This document shows, piece by piece, positions 1 through 9,639 of a DNA stretch of 64,000 nucleotides; the first letter of the stretch is position 1, and each line of letters starts with the position of its first letter. The notes under the pieces were generated by a model that saw nothing but the letters and a program-made list of their open reading frames with translations, made no database searches and had not been told where the DNA came from. The stretch is from the NCBI GenBank assembly GCA_030248225.1, contig JASANE010000801.1, forward strand, positions 1 through 64,000, given 5' to 3'. A program made the position numbers and the translations under genes. This DNA is from Trileptium ribeirensis. Taxonomy: Eukaryota; Nematoda; Enoplea; Enoplida; Thoracostomopsidae.

Positions 1-832
1 TCAGAAACGATGCAAAAACTTCTTTAGTGAGGTTAAAACCATTTTTTGCTAAAATTCATCAAAGGTAAGGTTCATAAAGTGATTTTTGTAAAAAAATTTA
101 TCAATCTTTTATGTCAATTAGGAGTTTTGTCGTGGGGAAACAAAAAATTGAGAGGGGCATTTTACTACTTGAATGTAAGGTTTGCTGGGGCACTCGTTTT
201 TCGCCAGAGGGCGCAGGAAAATGCCAGGTGCGCGATGCCCACTTTGGGGAAGCCAGTTTTATTAACTTTCCTGTAAAGTTGACTACTGTATCTTACATGG
301 TTAAAAGTGTTTTTGTTCCTATACAATTTACACAAATTTAGCCCCCGAATCTTCAGCGTTTTGCAGCATGAAAGTTACAGTTCTTGCTCAGTCGCAACTT
401 GTTCATATGAAAATAAAAATTTATACTTTGTTTTTGTTTGATCGTTGTTTGCACGCTCGCTGGTGAGGCGATAGTCAGTATGTGGCCAGTACTGCAAATG
501 TAGATTTGACTTTCTCAAATGATAGGAACTTTTGGTATTTTTAAGCCCTGATGTAATGTGTTCCGTTGCGTTAATCATAACGCTATCACATACCAAACTT
601 CTCGATGCAAACTATCGTCCCAGAACTTCGGAAAAGTAAAATTTTGACTATTAAAAACAACTTGATTTTGCCAAAAAACATGGAAATATTTTTTTCAATC
701 ATAACTTTCAATAAAATGTCACTCATTTTTGAATAGCTTCGTTTAAAGTTCGCAATAGTATCAATCCACCCTTCCTCGCTTTGCTAGGAATGTTTCTTTC
801 CTTAATGGAAACATATCATATACCACAAACTG
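1..832. other. AT-rich non-coding stretch
   Basis: No convincing exon, RNA gene or repeat was recognised. Short open frames on both strands lack homology that I recognise and lack matching splice sites. It is probably intronic sequence of the kinase gene whose exons begin at 2207, but that is inference from position only. Confidence 0.4.
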
Positions 833-882
833 CAGTCACGAACAAACGTAAGTGCAAAGGCGGCTGGACGCGAACTTGTTCA
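833..882 (+). mobile_element. Left arm of a CAGTCACG-type MITE
   Basis: The segment starts CAGTCACGAACAAACG and continues with AAGTGCAAAGGCGG and TGGACGCGAAC. These match the starts of the elements at 2875 and 5927 (CAGTCACGGA, AAAAGTAAGTGC, GGACGC). Only the left arm is recognisable, because a minisatellite begins immediately after it. The minisatellite probably arose inside, or expanded next to, an older MITE copy. No right terminus or target duplication could be identified. Confidence 0.45.
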
Positions 883-886
883 CACA

Positions 887-1517
887 CTGTCCTACCAGTT
901 ATGTGAGCTGTCCTACCAGTTATGTGGGCTGTCCTACCAGTTATGTGAGCTGTCCTACCAGTTATGTGAGCTGTCCTACCAGTTATGTGAGCTGTCCTAC
1001 CAGTTATGTGAGCTGTCCTACCAGTTATGTGAGCTGTCCTACCAGTTATGTGAGCTGTCCTACCAGTTATGTGAGCTGTCCTACCAGTTAATGTGAGCTG
1101 TCCTACCAGTTAATGTGAGCTGTCCTACCAATAATTATGTGAGCTGTCCTACCAGTTATGTGAGCTGCTCTACCGGTTGAGCTATCCTACCAGTTATGTG
1201 AGCTGTCCTACTAGTTACGTGAGCTGTCCTACCAGTTATGTGAGCTGTCCTACCAGTTATGTGAGCTGTCCTACCAGTTATGTGAGCTGTCCTACCAGTT
1301 ATGTGAGCTGTCCTACCAGTTATGTGAGCTGTCCTACCAGTTATGTGAGCTGTCCTACCGGTTATGTGAGCTGTCCTACCGGTTATGTGAGCTGTCCTAC
1401 CGGTTATGTGAGCTGTCCTACCGGTTATGTGAGCTGTCCTACCGGTTATGTGAGCTGTCCTACCAGTTATGTGAGCTGTCCTACCAGTTATCTGAGCTCT
1501 CCTACCAGTTATGTGAG
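887..1517. repeat. 21-bp minisatellite, 30 copies
   Basis: Tandem array of the 21-bp unit CTGTCCTACCAGTTATGTGAG, counted as 30 units starting at 887. Most units are identical. Units at 1076 and 1098 carry an extra A (22 bp), the unit at 1120 is 24 bp and the one at 1165 is a shortened 17 bp. Five adjacent units (1350 to 1454) share a CCGGT variant in place of CCAGT, which is a sign of block-wise homogenisation. Because 21 is a multiple of three, the array stays open in frames on both strands (repeats SCPTSYV on + and ITGRTAH on -). These frames are a by-product of the period, not a gene. Confidence 0.95.
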
Positions 1518-2206
1518 CTGTCACATATTTGCAGTTTCTTCATAAACTTTGAATACTGTACTCTATCGAAGTAATATTTTTCAGTCCACTTTTAAGTATT
1601 AACTGTTTGATGTGGGTGTTTCGAATACAAACGTAAGATTGTATCAGGTAGTATAATACTTGTTGATTGGGATTTTAATGTACACGATGTTGTAAAATGT
1701 AAGCATATTTGTATAAGCTAAAATGCTTCCTGGCGTCTAACAGCAACAGATATCGTTGATGTACTACGCATTTATGGCTAACAAATTAATGTTGGATGAC
1801 TTTCATGTGTGTATCGCGGGAGATTATGTTATAAAATTGTGGTTATTAGACTACTAATCACCATTTATTTCACCAAAATATATACATACTTCGGGTTTAG
1901 CTCTTGTTTCAACAAGTCTGTTTTGATGACGTAGTAACACTATAGTTTTACGTGTTTGGTATTTTTATTTATTTTTAATATGCTATACCGTGCTATTTTA
2001 TAATAATTCATTGCTAGCAGCCAGTATTAGATATATATAAGAAAGTTATATTATATTTATTTATGACAATTCCAAAACATTCTATATCTCGCGTCTCTGA
2101 TATGGGCTCTCTTGTTTTATCTCAATTATATACATGCGTCACCGTGTAATGTTGCGAAAATTATTGGTGGCTTTTGTGTATACCGATTAGTTGTTCAATG
2201 TTTTAG
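1518..2206. other. Intron sequence, nothing recognised
   Basis: AT-rich sequence between the minisatellite and the first recognised kinase exon. The exon carrying the catalytic-loop motif of the kinase would be expected upstream of 2207. I looked for it here and did not find a convincing match with splice sites. Confidence 0.4.
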
Positions 2207-2293
2207 GGAAGCTCATGCTTACGTTCCGAAGCGAATGGCCATGTGTTGACCATTTCTTAGCTCCAGATGACAATTCCTTTTATGCTGCTCCAG
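2207..2293 (+). CDS. RPS6KC1: RPS6KC1-like kinase, exon with activation segment (partial gene)
   Basis: Exon bounded by a TTTTAG acceptor and a GTGAGT donor, 87 nt. It reads (x)GG then KLMLTFRSEWPCVDHFLAP and DDNSFYAAP, ending in the first base of the E of an APE motif. In the RPS6KC1/RPS6KL1 kinase family this stretch follows the DxG-equivalent region, where human RPS6KC1 also has an LTYFSRW-type segment leading to a CAPE motif. The exon leaves one base over, and the next exon starts with two bases, which completes GAG (Glu). The length and phase agreement with the next exon make the exon call firm. Earlier exons (PX and MIT domains, N-lobe, catalytic loop) are not recognised in this window. 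The kinase domain here lacks an obvious DFG in this exon, as in the family, whose activation segment is unusual. Confidence 0.8.
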
Positions 2294-2472
2294 GTGAGTG
2301 CGGCTGATATTCCCAATCATGTTAGTGATTGAGTATTGGTCGCTTTTCATATGTCGTATGTCATTTAGCAAACTTATTGGTACGAAACGTATTAATACCA
2401 TTCAATAATTACGGTTGGTTATCTATTCTGAATAAAAAACATTCTAGACATCCAGGAAACAGGATGGTTCAT

Positions 2473-2592
2473 TCACGGTCAGCAATAAGTGTTAAATAAT
2501 CGATCGATTTCGAATAAATAAAATTTCGATCGATTGCCATTTTGCGCGATTTCGATCTTTTTCGATTGCACCTATTTTTGGCCGGGTCTGTT
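2473..2592 (+). mobile_element. Short GATCGATTTCGA-rich repeat (MITE-like)
   Basis: A stretch rich in CGATCGATTTCGA ends with TTTCGATTGCACCTATTTTT and then GGCCGGGTCTG. The same ending, TTTCGATTGCACTTATTTTT then CACCGAGACTG, closes a related repeat at 34969-35184. The starts (CGGTCAGCAATAAGTG here) resemble the reverse complement of the ends, so a short inverted-repeat element is likely. No target-site duplication was visible. This copy is degraded and its boundaries are approximate. Confidence 0.45.
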
Positions 2593-2874
2593 TTTAAGTC
2601 TATTAATGATTGTGTTACTGGGTCTTGAAGTTTACTTACTATATCGAAATCTATGAAGACATTTTTGATTTTTTAAACCTACACAAAACGTAAGAAGTTT
2701 TGGTAATACAATATGTAATTTGGGTTTAACCGATGTCGAAAAATGTCTATATTACTGAAACTAAGCGTCTCGAGAGGCAAGACTCAACTACTCTGTAAGC
2801 TACTTGAAAGTCTTAAGAAGACGTGGAACGTAGACTATTAAAAAGTCTGTAATGAAGATACGGACCAAAGACTA

Positions 2875-2990
2875 CAGTCACGGAGAAAAGTAAGTGCGCA
2901 AAAGACGGACGCAATTGAGGTTGGCACGCGTCCATACGAAATTTCGTCTGGCTTTACACGAAAAGACGAAATTGTGTTCGTCCGCGACTG
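2875..2990 (+). mobile_element. CAGTCACGG-type MITE, short copy
   Basis: Starts CAGTCACGGAGAAAAGTAAG and ends GTCCGCGACTG, so the terminal four to six bases form inverted repeats. The inner part contains GACGGACGCAATT, CGAAATTTCGTCTGG and GACGAAATT, the same words as in the larger copy at 5927-6162. No clear target-site duplication. It lies in an intron of the kinase gene and carries no ORF, so it is a non-autonomous DNA element. Confidence 0.6.
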
Positions 2991-3120
2991 TATAGTTGTA
3001 ACCACGTTCGCTCGTTTTCACGCTCGCTTGCGAAATACTAGTTATTGGGTATTATTGTTTTATATCGTCAGTAGATAAATCAATTAATAATAGCTGTGAG
3101 TTTATCAGTTTTTGTTGCAG

Positions 3121-3209
3121 AGGTGATAAGCAAGCGACCGACGGCAGTAAATGAATCATGTGACTGGTGGAGTTTCGGTGTTATCCTGTACGAATTACTG
3201 GTCGGAATC
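3121..3209 (+). CDS. RPS6KC1: RPS6KC1-like kinase, exon with APE/DWWSFG motif
   Basis: Exon of 89 nt between TTGCAG and the donor GTAAG at 3210. Together with the last base of the previous exon it reads E-VISKRPTAVNESCDWWSFG-VILYELLVGI. This is kinase subdomain VIII-IX: the APE motif, then the conserved Asp of DWWS that stabilises the catalytic loop, then the hydrophobic alpha-F helix. CDWWSxGxxLxELLxG is the form found in RPS6KC1/RPS6KL1. The exon ends in phase 0. The family member RPS6KC1 combines PX, MIT and kinase domains and acts at endosomes; those N-terminal domains are not in view here. Confidence 0.85.
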
Positions 3210-4365
3210 GTAAGATTTTAAGATTTTGTATAATTTGAATTTTATTTTGCTGAAAATTATTTAAATTTTAAGTTCCTTATTTTTATGATTTGAACACTAT
3301 TTTTTCCTATGAGGACATGATATCGTAATAGTACTGCAGTAGGTTAAAAGATCACAAGTAGAAGCATTTATGAATTTTGTAGGCTGTCCAGAACCTTTTT
3401 GATTTCCTACCAGGATTCACTGTTGGTGTCTTGTGACAGTCATTAACTTCTTGCAGGACCTGGTACATTACACGAATGACTGTAGCCTTTCGAGCGAGTA
3501 ATTTCAATTCGAATCATTGAGCGAGCTCGAAATTTTGAAAGTATTAAAATTATCAATAATGTTATGTTTTTGAAACAAATTTCTTTCGAGAAAGTCACAA
3601 AAGAATTGAGAGCGTCTCTCGAGCGAGCGGCGGTGTTTTTATTGACAAGTACTGCACATACATCATGAGACAGCCATGAGTTCGAACGTTTGACGTCGTT
3701 TATGTCGCATTATGTATAATTAAATAATACGTAATATTGTTACGAGATGTGGTAACATTTCGTATCCAAGGTTATTGCATTTTCAAGCTAACATGAAATT
3801 TTTTATCGCAATTTTACCGACATTACATTTTGTTATTTAACACTGTTTATTCGAGAATTCGATAATCTTTATGATTAGTGTAGCTCTGCGAAACACGAGT
3901 TATACCAAAGAATACTGTAATTTTTATATTCCAAATGTTATTTAATATGTCGCTTTGTATTGTATATTATTGACCCAAGGTGAAATCAAATTGAGTTTTA
4001 TTATCTGTGTTATTTATAACTGAATTGTGAGTATAGTTAGTGAAACGATCTGAGCGAAGAATTCTCACTAGCTGTGACAGTGGTGACGTCCGTCATTAGG
4101 ATTTTAGGGCAACACGCATAACACAACTTTGGCTGGGAGGATTTTTTCATGCGATAGCTTATTTGAAAGCTTGAAATCTCTATTTGCCCTAAGACGCGAG
4201 GCACATTCCGACATCTCACCGAAAAGCGGAACAAAAGGGCTCATGTCGGCTCCCGATGGGGCCCAAAACATGTTACTTATTGTGACTTGACAACCGGTGC
4301 GGCTCAGTCACATGGTGCTCATTTTGTACAGCATATAAACATATAAGATTGCATATAATGCCTTG

Positions 4366-5530
4366 GTGCGCGGCAGGGAATAACCGGAACCGAAATTTAC
4401 CGGAACCAGCAACCGGAACCGTCCATTTAAACCGGATCCGGAACCGGAACCGGAACCTGGTCTTCGAAATTTATATATAGTAAAAGATATGAAGGATGAA
4501 ATTAAGGTATAGTCGACTTAAAATGCATTAAAAATAACTTTTACATTAAACTTAATGTATTGCCATGACATTATTGCCGTTCTGAAACTTTAAAGGGACT
4601 GAGGAAGTTAATAATGTTTATTTATCGATCAATATGTCGTTTTATTGGACACCCAGAGCAAAAAATGCCTTCTACTATACACCCTTGCGTACACTGCGTC
4701 AAATTGAATGTGCTTACAATGCATAGAGCGAAGAATAAACGCTTTCGCTCTGTCCCTATTCGCCTCCCTTTACTACACATACGTTTGTTAGATGTTGTTC
4801 TGTAGGAAAGTTGAAATTATTGGTTTATATGATTCAGGAAAAATTAATAGATAAAAAGTAATTTTCTGATCAGTGGTAAGAGACACTGTTTAGGCTAGCG
4901 TTGGACAAACAGTGCCCGTCAGTTAGATGATAATGATGATAACTTTCTAATCATAATGCTATAAATGAGACAAACTGTTATACTGCTCGCACAGTGGCAA
5001 TAAATCCAGTGCATTGCCAAGAAAGCAGTTTTTGGCTGCGTTGTAGATAACATTACTTCACTTTAATTTCGCCTGATTTACAAAGTTTACAAGCGCACTG
5101 GCTGGCGCTTGGCGCAATTTATATTAGCCAAGCATACGCTAAGTACTTCTATGTAAGCCATACTCTGTTACCCAGTTGGACTGGTTTAATTCGAACGTAA
5201 TCCGGAGACTTCTGAATGTGTAAAATAGTTGCTACAAGCATCGACTTGGTTTTGATTTGTTAACAAACTGTTGCAGGTTATTATGAAAAATTTCTACTGA
5301 AATTATGTGTCCTACTTACGTTTCACACGGCAAATTGCTTAGTTAATCTTTTCTTTTGCTTGGTTGTATTGGAGCTTGATCATTGTATAATATATATTAC
5401 ATATTTTTGGATCAGAGATGAAGCAAAAATGTGGAAAATTTCAAACAAAATTTTTAAACCGGAATTCTGGTTCCGGTATGCTTTTTGCCCTTTGCCGGAA
5501 CCGGAATTCCGGTTACTCCCTGGTGCGCGG
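4366..5530 (+). mobile_element. hAT-like non-autonomous element, copy 1, with 8-bp TSD
   Basis: The element proper is 4374-5522 (1149 bp), flanked by perfect 8-bp duplications GTGCGCGG at 4366-4373 and 5523-5530. The left end is CAGGGAATAACCGGAACCG and the right end is CCGGAATTCCGGTTACTCCCTG read in two parts: ...AATTCCGG and TTACTCCCTG, i.e. inverted CAGGGAGTAACCGG. An 8-bp duplication and termini starting CAGGG are hallmarks of the hAT superfamily. Both subterminal regions contain many CCGGAACC repeats, which may be transposase-binding sites (inference). Internal ORFs are shorter than 70 codons and show no transposase, so it is non-autonomous. It is homologous in inverted orientation to 17253-18423 and, more distantly, to 13865-15290. 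Confidence 0.9.
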
Positions 5531-5682
5531 TTCTCTTAGGATGTAGTGTTTATTTCAAACAAAATTTTTAAACCGGAATTCTGGTTCCGGTATGCTTTTT
5601 GTCCTTTGCCGGAACCGCAACCGGAACACGATTTTCGCCGGAACCGGAATTCCGGTTACTCCCTGGTGCGCGGTTCTCTTAG
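5440..5682 (+). repeat. Tandem duplication of the hAT-like right end plus TSD
   Basis: The segment from TTTCAAACAAAATTTTTAAA through CTCCCTG, GTGCGCGG and TTCTCTTAGGATGTAGTG is present twice in direct orientation: about 5440-5548 and about 5550-5690. The second copy ends at 5665 and is again followed by GTGCGCGG (5666-5673). It carries an extra ~24 bp (GCAACCGGAACACGATTTTC region) that is also present in copy 2 at 17290. So the downstream copy preserves the fuller element end and the upstream copy lost it, probably by slippage between CCGGAACC repeats. Confidence 0.85.
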
Positions 5683-5702
5683 GATGTAGTGGTTATGTCA
5701 AC

Positions 5703-6430
5703 ATAGGTTCCAAGATGGGCCCTTGAGACCCAAAAATGCACAAAAATGATATCTCTGCAACCACTCGAGCTGGATAGGTGTTTTTGATCTCATTTTGTGG
5801 AGCAATTCATCCTTTAAGTAGCTAAAAACGGTGTACTGCTATCGTCATTACTTGCGCTGCAGTGTTGGTTCAAAAAGGGTTTCTCAATGGACCCCATGGG
5901 ACCTAAAGTACACGAAAATGCAAAAACAGTCACGGACAAAAGTAGTGCAGACGCGGACGGACGAAGTCGCGGACCGACGCAATTTCATCTGGACGCTACC
6001 CGACGCAATTTCATCTGGACGCTACCCGACGCAATTTCACTTGGACGCGAACCGACGTAATTTCGTCTGCACGCGAACTGACGCAATTTCGTCTGGACGA
6101 AGACGGAAGTAATTTAGTCCGTTTGCATCCCTCTTTTGCGCGCTTACTTTTGCTCGTTACTGTGTCACCGCAATCGCTCGAGCTATTAGGCGTTTGAAGC
6201 ATTTTATCTTCTATGTAGCTGCAAAAGACTTGCTGCTATTGCAATTATTTACGCTGTAGGGTTGGGTCAAAACGAGTTTTTCAATGGACCTATTGTACCC
6301 AAAATTCACGAAAATTGTAATATCCCTGAAAAAACTCGAATGTTGCAGAGTAATTTATCTTCTATATACTTGCACATTGCGTGCAAAATAATCGGATATA
6401 TCATCTCAACCATGCAAGTAAAATGGCTGA
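5703..6430 (+). repeat. Three tandem units of ~160-170 bp, MITE in unit 2
   Basis: Related units begin near 5703, 5876 and 6270. Each runs from a (CAATGGACC)CCATGGGACC-like start, through CACGAAAATG and a CTCTGCAACCACTCGAG-like part, to an ATTTACGCTG(C/T)AG-like stretch. When the 236-bp MITE at 5927-6162 is removed, unit 2 has the same length as unit 1. Related sequences with CCCAAAAAT and ATATCTCT words recur at 29585-29640, so this belongs to a dispersed family. Function unknown. Confidence 0.7.
5927..6162 (+). mobile_element. CAGTCACGG-type MITE with internal 26-bp tandem repeats
   Basis: Starts CAGTCACGGACAAAAGTAG and ends GCTTACTTTTGCTCGTTACTG, whose reverse complement starts CAGTAACGAGCAAAAGTAAG: imperfect terminal inverted repeats of about 20 bp. 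Inside, the 26-bp unit ACGCAATTTCATCTGGACGC plus TACCCG is repeated about five times with drift (about 5975-6110). No ORF that looks like a transposase. It interrupts a unit of the surrounding tandem repeat, which fixes its boundaries well; an intact target duplication is not visible. Confidence 0.7.
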
Positions 6431-6926
6431 TATACGATGGTTCATTTTGTAATATTAGTGCTCACTATGATGTCGCTGTGTAATTCTTTAAGTTAGAAAA
6501 TCAACACTAATAATTCACCATCTTGGTGATAAAACAAGTTACTGGTTTTTATAGAGTTATGTTTTGATGTTGACCGTACCGTTTTGACAAGAATTACATA
6601 CTGCGTTTGCTTTCTGTGCGTCATACGGAACTACACTCAGCCGGTATATCTGATCCCACAAACCTACGACATAAAGCGTATTGATTTTAATATGTTAGTT
6701 GATTCTTTTAGGCAACATATTATTTGAAAACTTTGTTAGTATTAAACGCCCTCTCACAATCGGCAGTATAGTAAGAATGCCTGAACGGAATAGCAATAGA
6801 GGATTCCTATTCACCTACGCTGAGTTCGCTGCAATTCTAAAAAAGTGCATACATTGCCCGTGTTCTCGTTACACTGCAGCGTTAATCCGCTATTTAAAAA
6901 TGACTGCTCCTCATTTTATATTTTAG

Positions 6927-7022
6927 CCGTTAGAGTGGATTCATCCTCAAGGCATATCATACGCCACAGAATTGGACATACCGGTTGATTTGTCACCGGA
7001 AGCAAAGGATCTGCTCATAAAA
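6927..7022 (+). CDS. RPS6KC1: RPS6KC1-like kinase, penultimate exon
   Basis: Exon of 96 nt, exactly 32 codons, between TTTTAG (6921-6926) and donor GTAAGT (7023). It reads PLEWIHPQGISYATELDIPV then DLSPEAKDLLIK. The HPxGI motif and the following xLxxPxxLSxEAxxLLxxLL segment are the signature of the RPS6KC1/RPS6KL1 C-lobe (subdomain X). Phase 0 at both ends agrees with both neighbours. Confidence 0.85.
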
Positions 7023-7515
7023 GTAAGTCAGTCTGTTATTTTTTGCAGTCCATTGTAAAAAGTTTGCGAAATTTTAGGTAATTTTAAAAATGAACAACCG
7101 CATTATATAGCAAAATTTGTGACTTACTACTGGGTATATTTAAAAACAGCTTTGTTCAGCTGAGAATGCTCTGATAGTATCCGGCGTTTAAACCAATTAT
7201 TGTATATTATATGAAGCCAAACTTCTATTTCATTTACTATTAAATATTATTTTGTTACTATTATTGTTACTCTGCAGTCTAGTAGTAATATTGTTCACCC
7301 ATTTAAACAGAAGAGGTAACATCTGACCTTGGTACGTAAGAATGTGATATGGGTATTATTTACCATAGTAATGAGGCATATAGTTCTAAAAATTCAGTGT
7401 CAACAATCAAACAAATACTGACATTTCGTAAAAAATTGTATTATTTTAGTGGCACATGACTGCATTCTTGTGTCCATTTTATAAAAGTCTGCAGTTCATT
7501 TGTTTTATATTTTAG
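7023..7515 (+). other. Last kinase intron
   Basis: AT-rich intron between GTAAGT at 7023 and the TTTTAG-type acceptor ending at 7515. Nothing else recognised. Confidence 0.75.
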
Positions 7516-7626
7516 TTGCTTGTGTGTGATCCGAATTCAAGGCTGGGATATGGCCCTGAAGGTGCTGATGAAATCCGTAATCATCGATTTTTTGCATCTA
7601 TACGTTGGGAACAAATGACTGGCTAG
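7516..7626 (+). CDS. RPS6KC1: RPS6KC1-like kinase, terminal exon
   Basis: Terminal exon of 111 nt including the TAG stop at 7624-7626. It reads LLVCDPNSRLGYGPEGADEI then RNHRFFASIRWEQMTG. It contains the subdomain XI Arg in NSRLG and the HRFF(xx)IxW ending of AGC-type kinases. As in RPS6KC1 and RPS6KL1, the protein stops right after the kinase domain and lacks the AGC C-terminal tail with hydrophobic motif. The four exons together form a consistent ~126-residue C-lobe. RPS6KL1 is the alternative assignment, as the two paralogues cannot be separated from this portion. Confidence 0.85.
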   Translation: MLVCDPNSRLGYGPEGADEIRNHRFFASIRWEQMTG

Positions 7627-7747
7627 TAGAAAAGACTTTGATGAATATGGATTTTATTGTGTCTCGATAAAACTTAAGTAACCAAAAGTTGAAGCTGTGT
7701 GAAGAATCGTTGAGGAAATGTTTTCTCCATGCCATACTAACTATGAG

Positions 7748-7753
7748 AATAAA
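7748..7753 (+). promoter_or_regulatory. Poly(A) signal of the kinase gene
   Basis: AATAAA lies 122 nt downstream of the kinase stop codon. It is the first canonical signal in the + direction after the terminal exon. Confidence 0.6.
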
Positions 7754-7759
7754 ACAAAA

Positions 7760-9485
7760 AATTTTAATTAAAATGTTTATTAACAGGATTGTGAAATCTA
7801 GACGGCAGTAGTGCTGTGTATGCATATGGATTATGTTGCAGTACTCGGTAGAAAGGACTAGGGAACGAACATTGTAAAAACTTATCCACGAACTAAGTTT
7901 CGACAGCATTCGAACAAATTAAAAACGCGATCAAAGTTTAGAACAAACGTCAAGAAACTTTCGTCGAACATCGAACGACAAGTACTCATTTCTGCCGAAT
8001 GCTGTAGAAATCATTATCATGTAAGCCCTGTCGCTTCACACCTTTTTCTTCAGGTAATTTTTAATTTTCCAACAACTTACTGTGGTGAGTTATTTTTAAC
8101 GTAAGAAATTTTTTTCCGAAAAGATTTCGATACTATATATTCGCAGTTTCTTTCGCATATTGGCGCCTCGTGTTAATAGGTCTAATTAGGATGTCTCATA
8201 TAGGTTTAGTTGGGATGTCTTAGTTTCTCACACGTATTTAATTAATCCAAGGCTTGATCGCATCAGCAACGGATGATCAGCGAAGCTCGGATAAATTATA
8301 CACTGCAAAGACAGACTGAGTCAAATTTAGTTCATTCTGAGCACCCAGGGTCTGTCTCAAGTCGGTAAGGTGAAAGGTGGCTCACAATGAGTCAAATCTG
8401 GCTCAATAATTTTTAGAGTGGAATTATAAGTTTTTAGAATTTTAAGGTTAAGGCACCATTATAGAATGATTTTTTATCAGATTAATGATTCAGTTAGTTT
8501 GTTATTTTTTCTTGAAAATTTGTCTTAGTTGTGGAGGAAAAACTAAACTGTTCGCATTTATTCTTACTATGCGTAATAGTCTGAGCTAATGTTTGGTTTA
8601 TGAGCATATGTATGCTATGCTGTTCTCGATGTACCGATTTGACTTAGCCCAAGCTTCGTATGATCCCGACTTTCGTGAACCTGACAAACTGATTAAATGT
8701 CATTAAAAACGTATGTAGTTGAATTGTTGTAAAACTATGACACTTCTGGCTGCAATGTTATACAGTACGTTTACAGATGGCGATCATGCCGGATTAACAG
8801 TGATTATCTTAAATTGCATTGTTACAATAGATATAGAAATTCAAAATCATACGAATATACCATCATGTTTATAATTTTATAACCAATATGGCGTTAAAAA
8901 TTTCGGAAAATCCAATGTATTGGTTCTTAACGTTAACGGAACAGATTCTTTAGACTATACATATTCGTATCCTATACACAATTTTTAATAGACTAAAGCA
9001 TAAATCATGCACCAAGCTGTTGTTTACTTTATGTAGGGTTCACTAAGCTCTAAAAATCGTCAGATATACTTTATCGCAATATGGATGCATGATTGGATTT
9101 GTTACATATTTTATCTGTTTCAGTTTTGTGCTCAACGTGACGTTTATATTGTTTAACAAGAATAAAATTTATTTTGCTACATTTTTAGTAGAGCAGATTT
9201 GGGTTGCGTAGATCGGTCGTGCAAATTGTACTACGCATATCGCTTTGATATCAAAAATCTTTATTATACATCCGGCTCAAGTAACATTTTACTGCGCTGT
9301 TTTGTTTGTGTTTACTCGAGTTACGCAGATTGGAGCAATCGTCGAATCCATATTAAGTATTAATACTCTAGTTTCACTTTAAATCTGTGTGATAGGTATA
9401 TCTGTTTGTTGTTTCATCAAGCCCAAGGCCGCATGTATTTGGACACAAGAACAGTTAGTGTGGGCGGCATAGCCAGGGCCCATGT
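7760..9485. other. Intergenic, nothing recognised
   Basis: AT-rich sequence downstream of the kinase gene. No exon-like, repeat or RNA signal that I could support. Confidence 0.4.
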
Positions 9486-9488
9486 CAA

Positions 9489-9638
9489 CTTTAGGGGCCG
9501 AAGTATAATGCATGCCATGGCGTTGTCGATATACTAAACCTAAGCTAAGGTCCCTGATCCATGTACTAAGCCTAAGTGGGGGCTCCAGCCTCCCGCTAAA
9601 GTTCTTTATTCTAACGTTATAACGTCCGGTCCCTAAAG
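9489..9638 (+). mobile_element. CTTTAGGGGCCG-type MITE, copy A
   Basis: Left end CTTTAGGGGCCGAAG, right end CCGGTCCCTAAAG: inverted repeats of about 12 bp. The interior contains ATATACTAAACCTAAGCTAAGG, read as ATATACTAAACC and TAAGCTAAGGTCC, and ends with TAACGTTATAACGTCCGG. The element at 46908-47086 has the same ends and interior, and interior-only copies occur near 29785-29895 and 30480-30632. About 150 bp, no coding capacity. No target duplication was clear. Confidence 0.7.
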
Positions 9639-9639
9639 A

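Larger units (their letters stand above)
2294..3120 (+). other. Kinase intron with two MITE copies
   Basis: Intron between the GTGAGT donor at 2294 and the TTGCAG acceptor at 3115-3120. It contains two short repeated elements annotated separately (about 2473-2592 and 2875-2990). The remainder shows nothing recognisable. Confidence 0.7.
3210..6926 (+). other. Kinase intron of 3.7 kb filled with transposons
   Basis: Intron from the GTAAG donor at 3210 to the TTTTAG acceptor at 6921-6926. It holds the hAT-like element (4374-5522), a partial tandem duplication of its right end (to 5673), and a three-unit tandem repeat with a nested MITE (5703-6430). The stretches 3210-4365 and 6430-6920 contain nothing I recognise. 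Confidence 0.75.

Noticed and set aside
887..1517. CRISPR array
   Set aside because: Units are directly adjacent without unique spacers, and the sequence is eukaryotic.
852..1545. Long repeat-encoded frames (SCPTSYV on +, ITGRTAH on -)
   Set aside because: They result from a 21-bp tandem repeat, which is open by period alone; no flanking coding context or start signal.
1560..1705. Possible small kinase exon between an AG after a pyrimidine tract and GTAAG
   Set aside because: The translation (SIILVDWDFN) does not match the catalytic loop of the RPS6KC1 family and the phase could not be joined to the exon at 2207.
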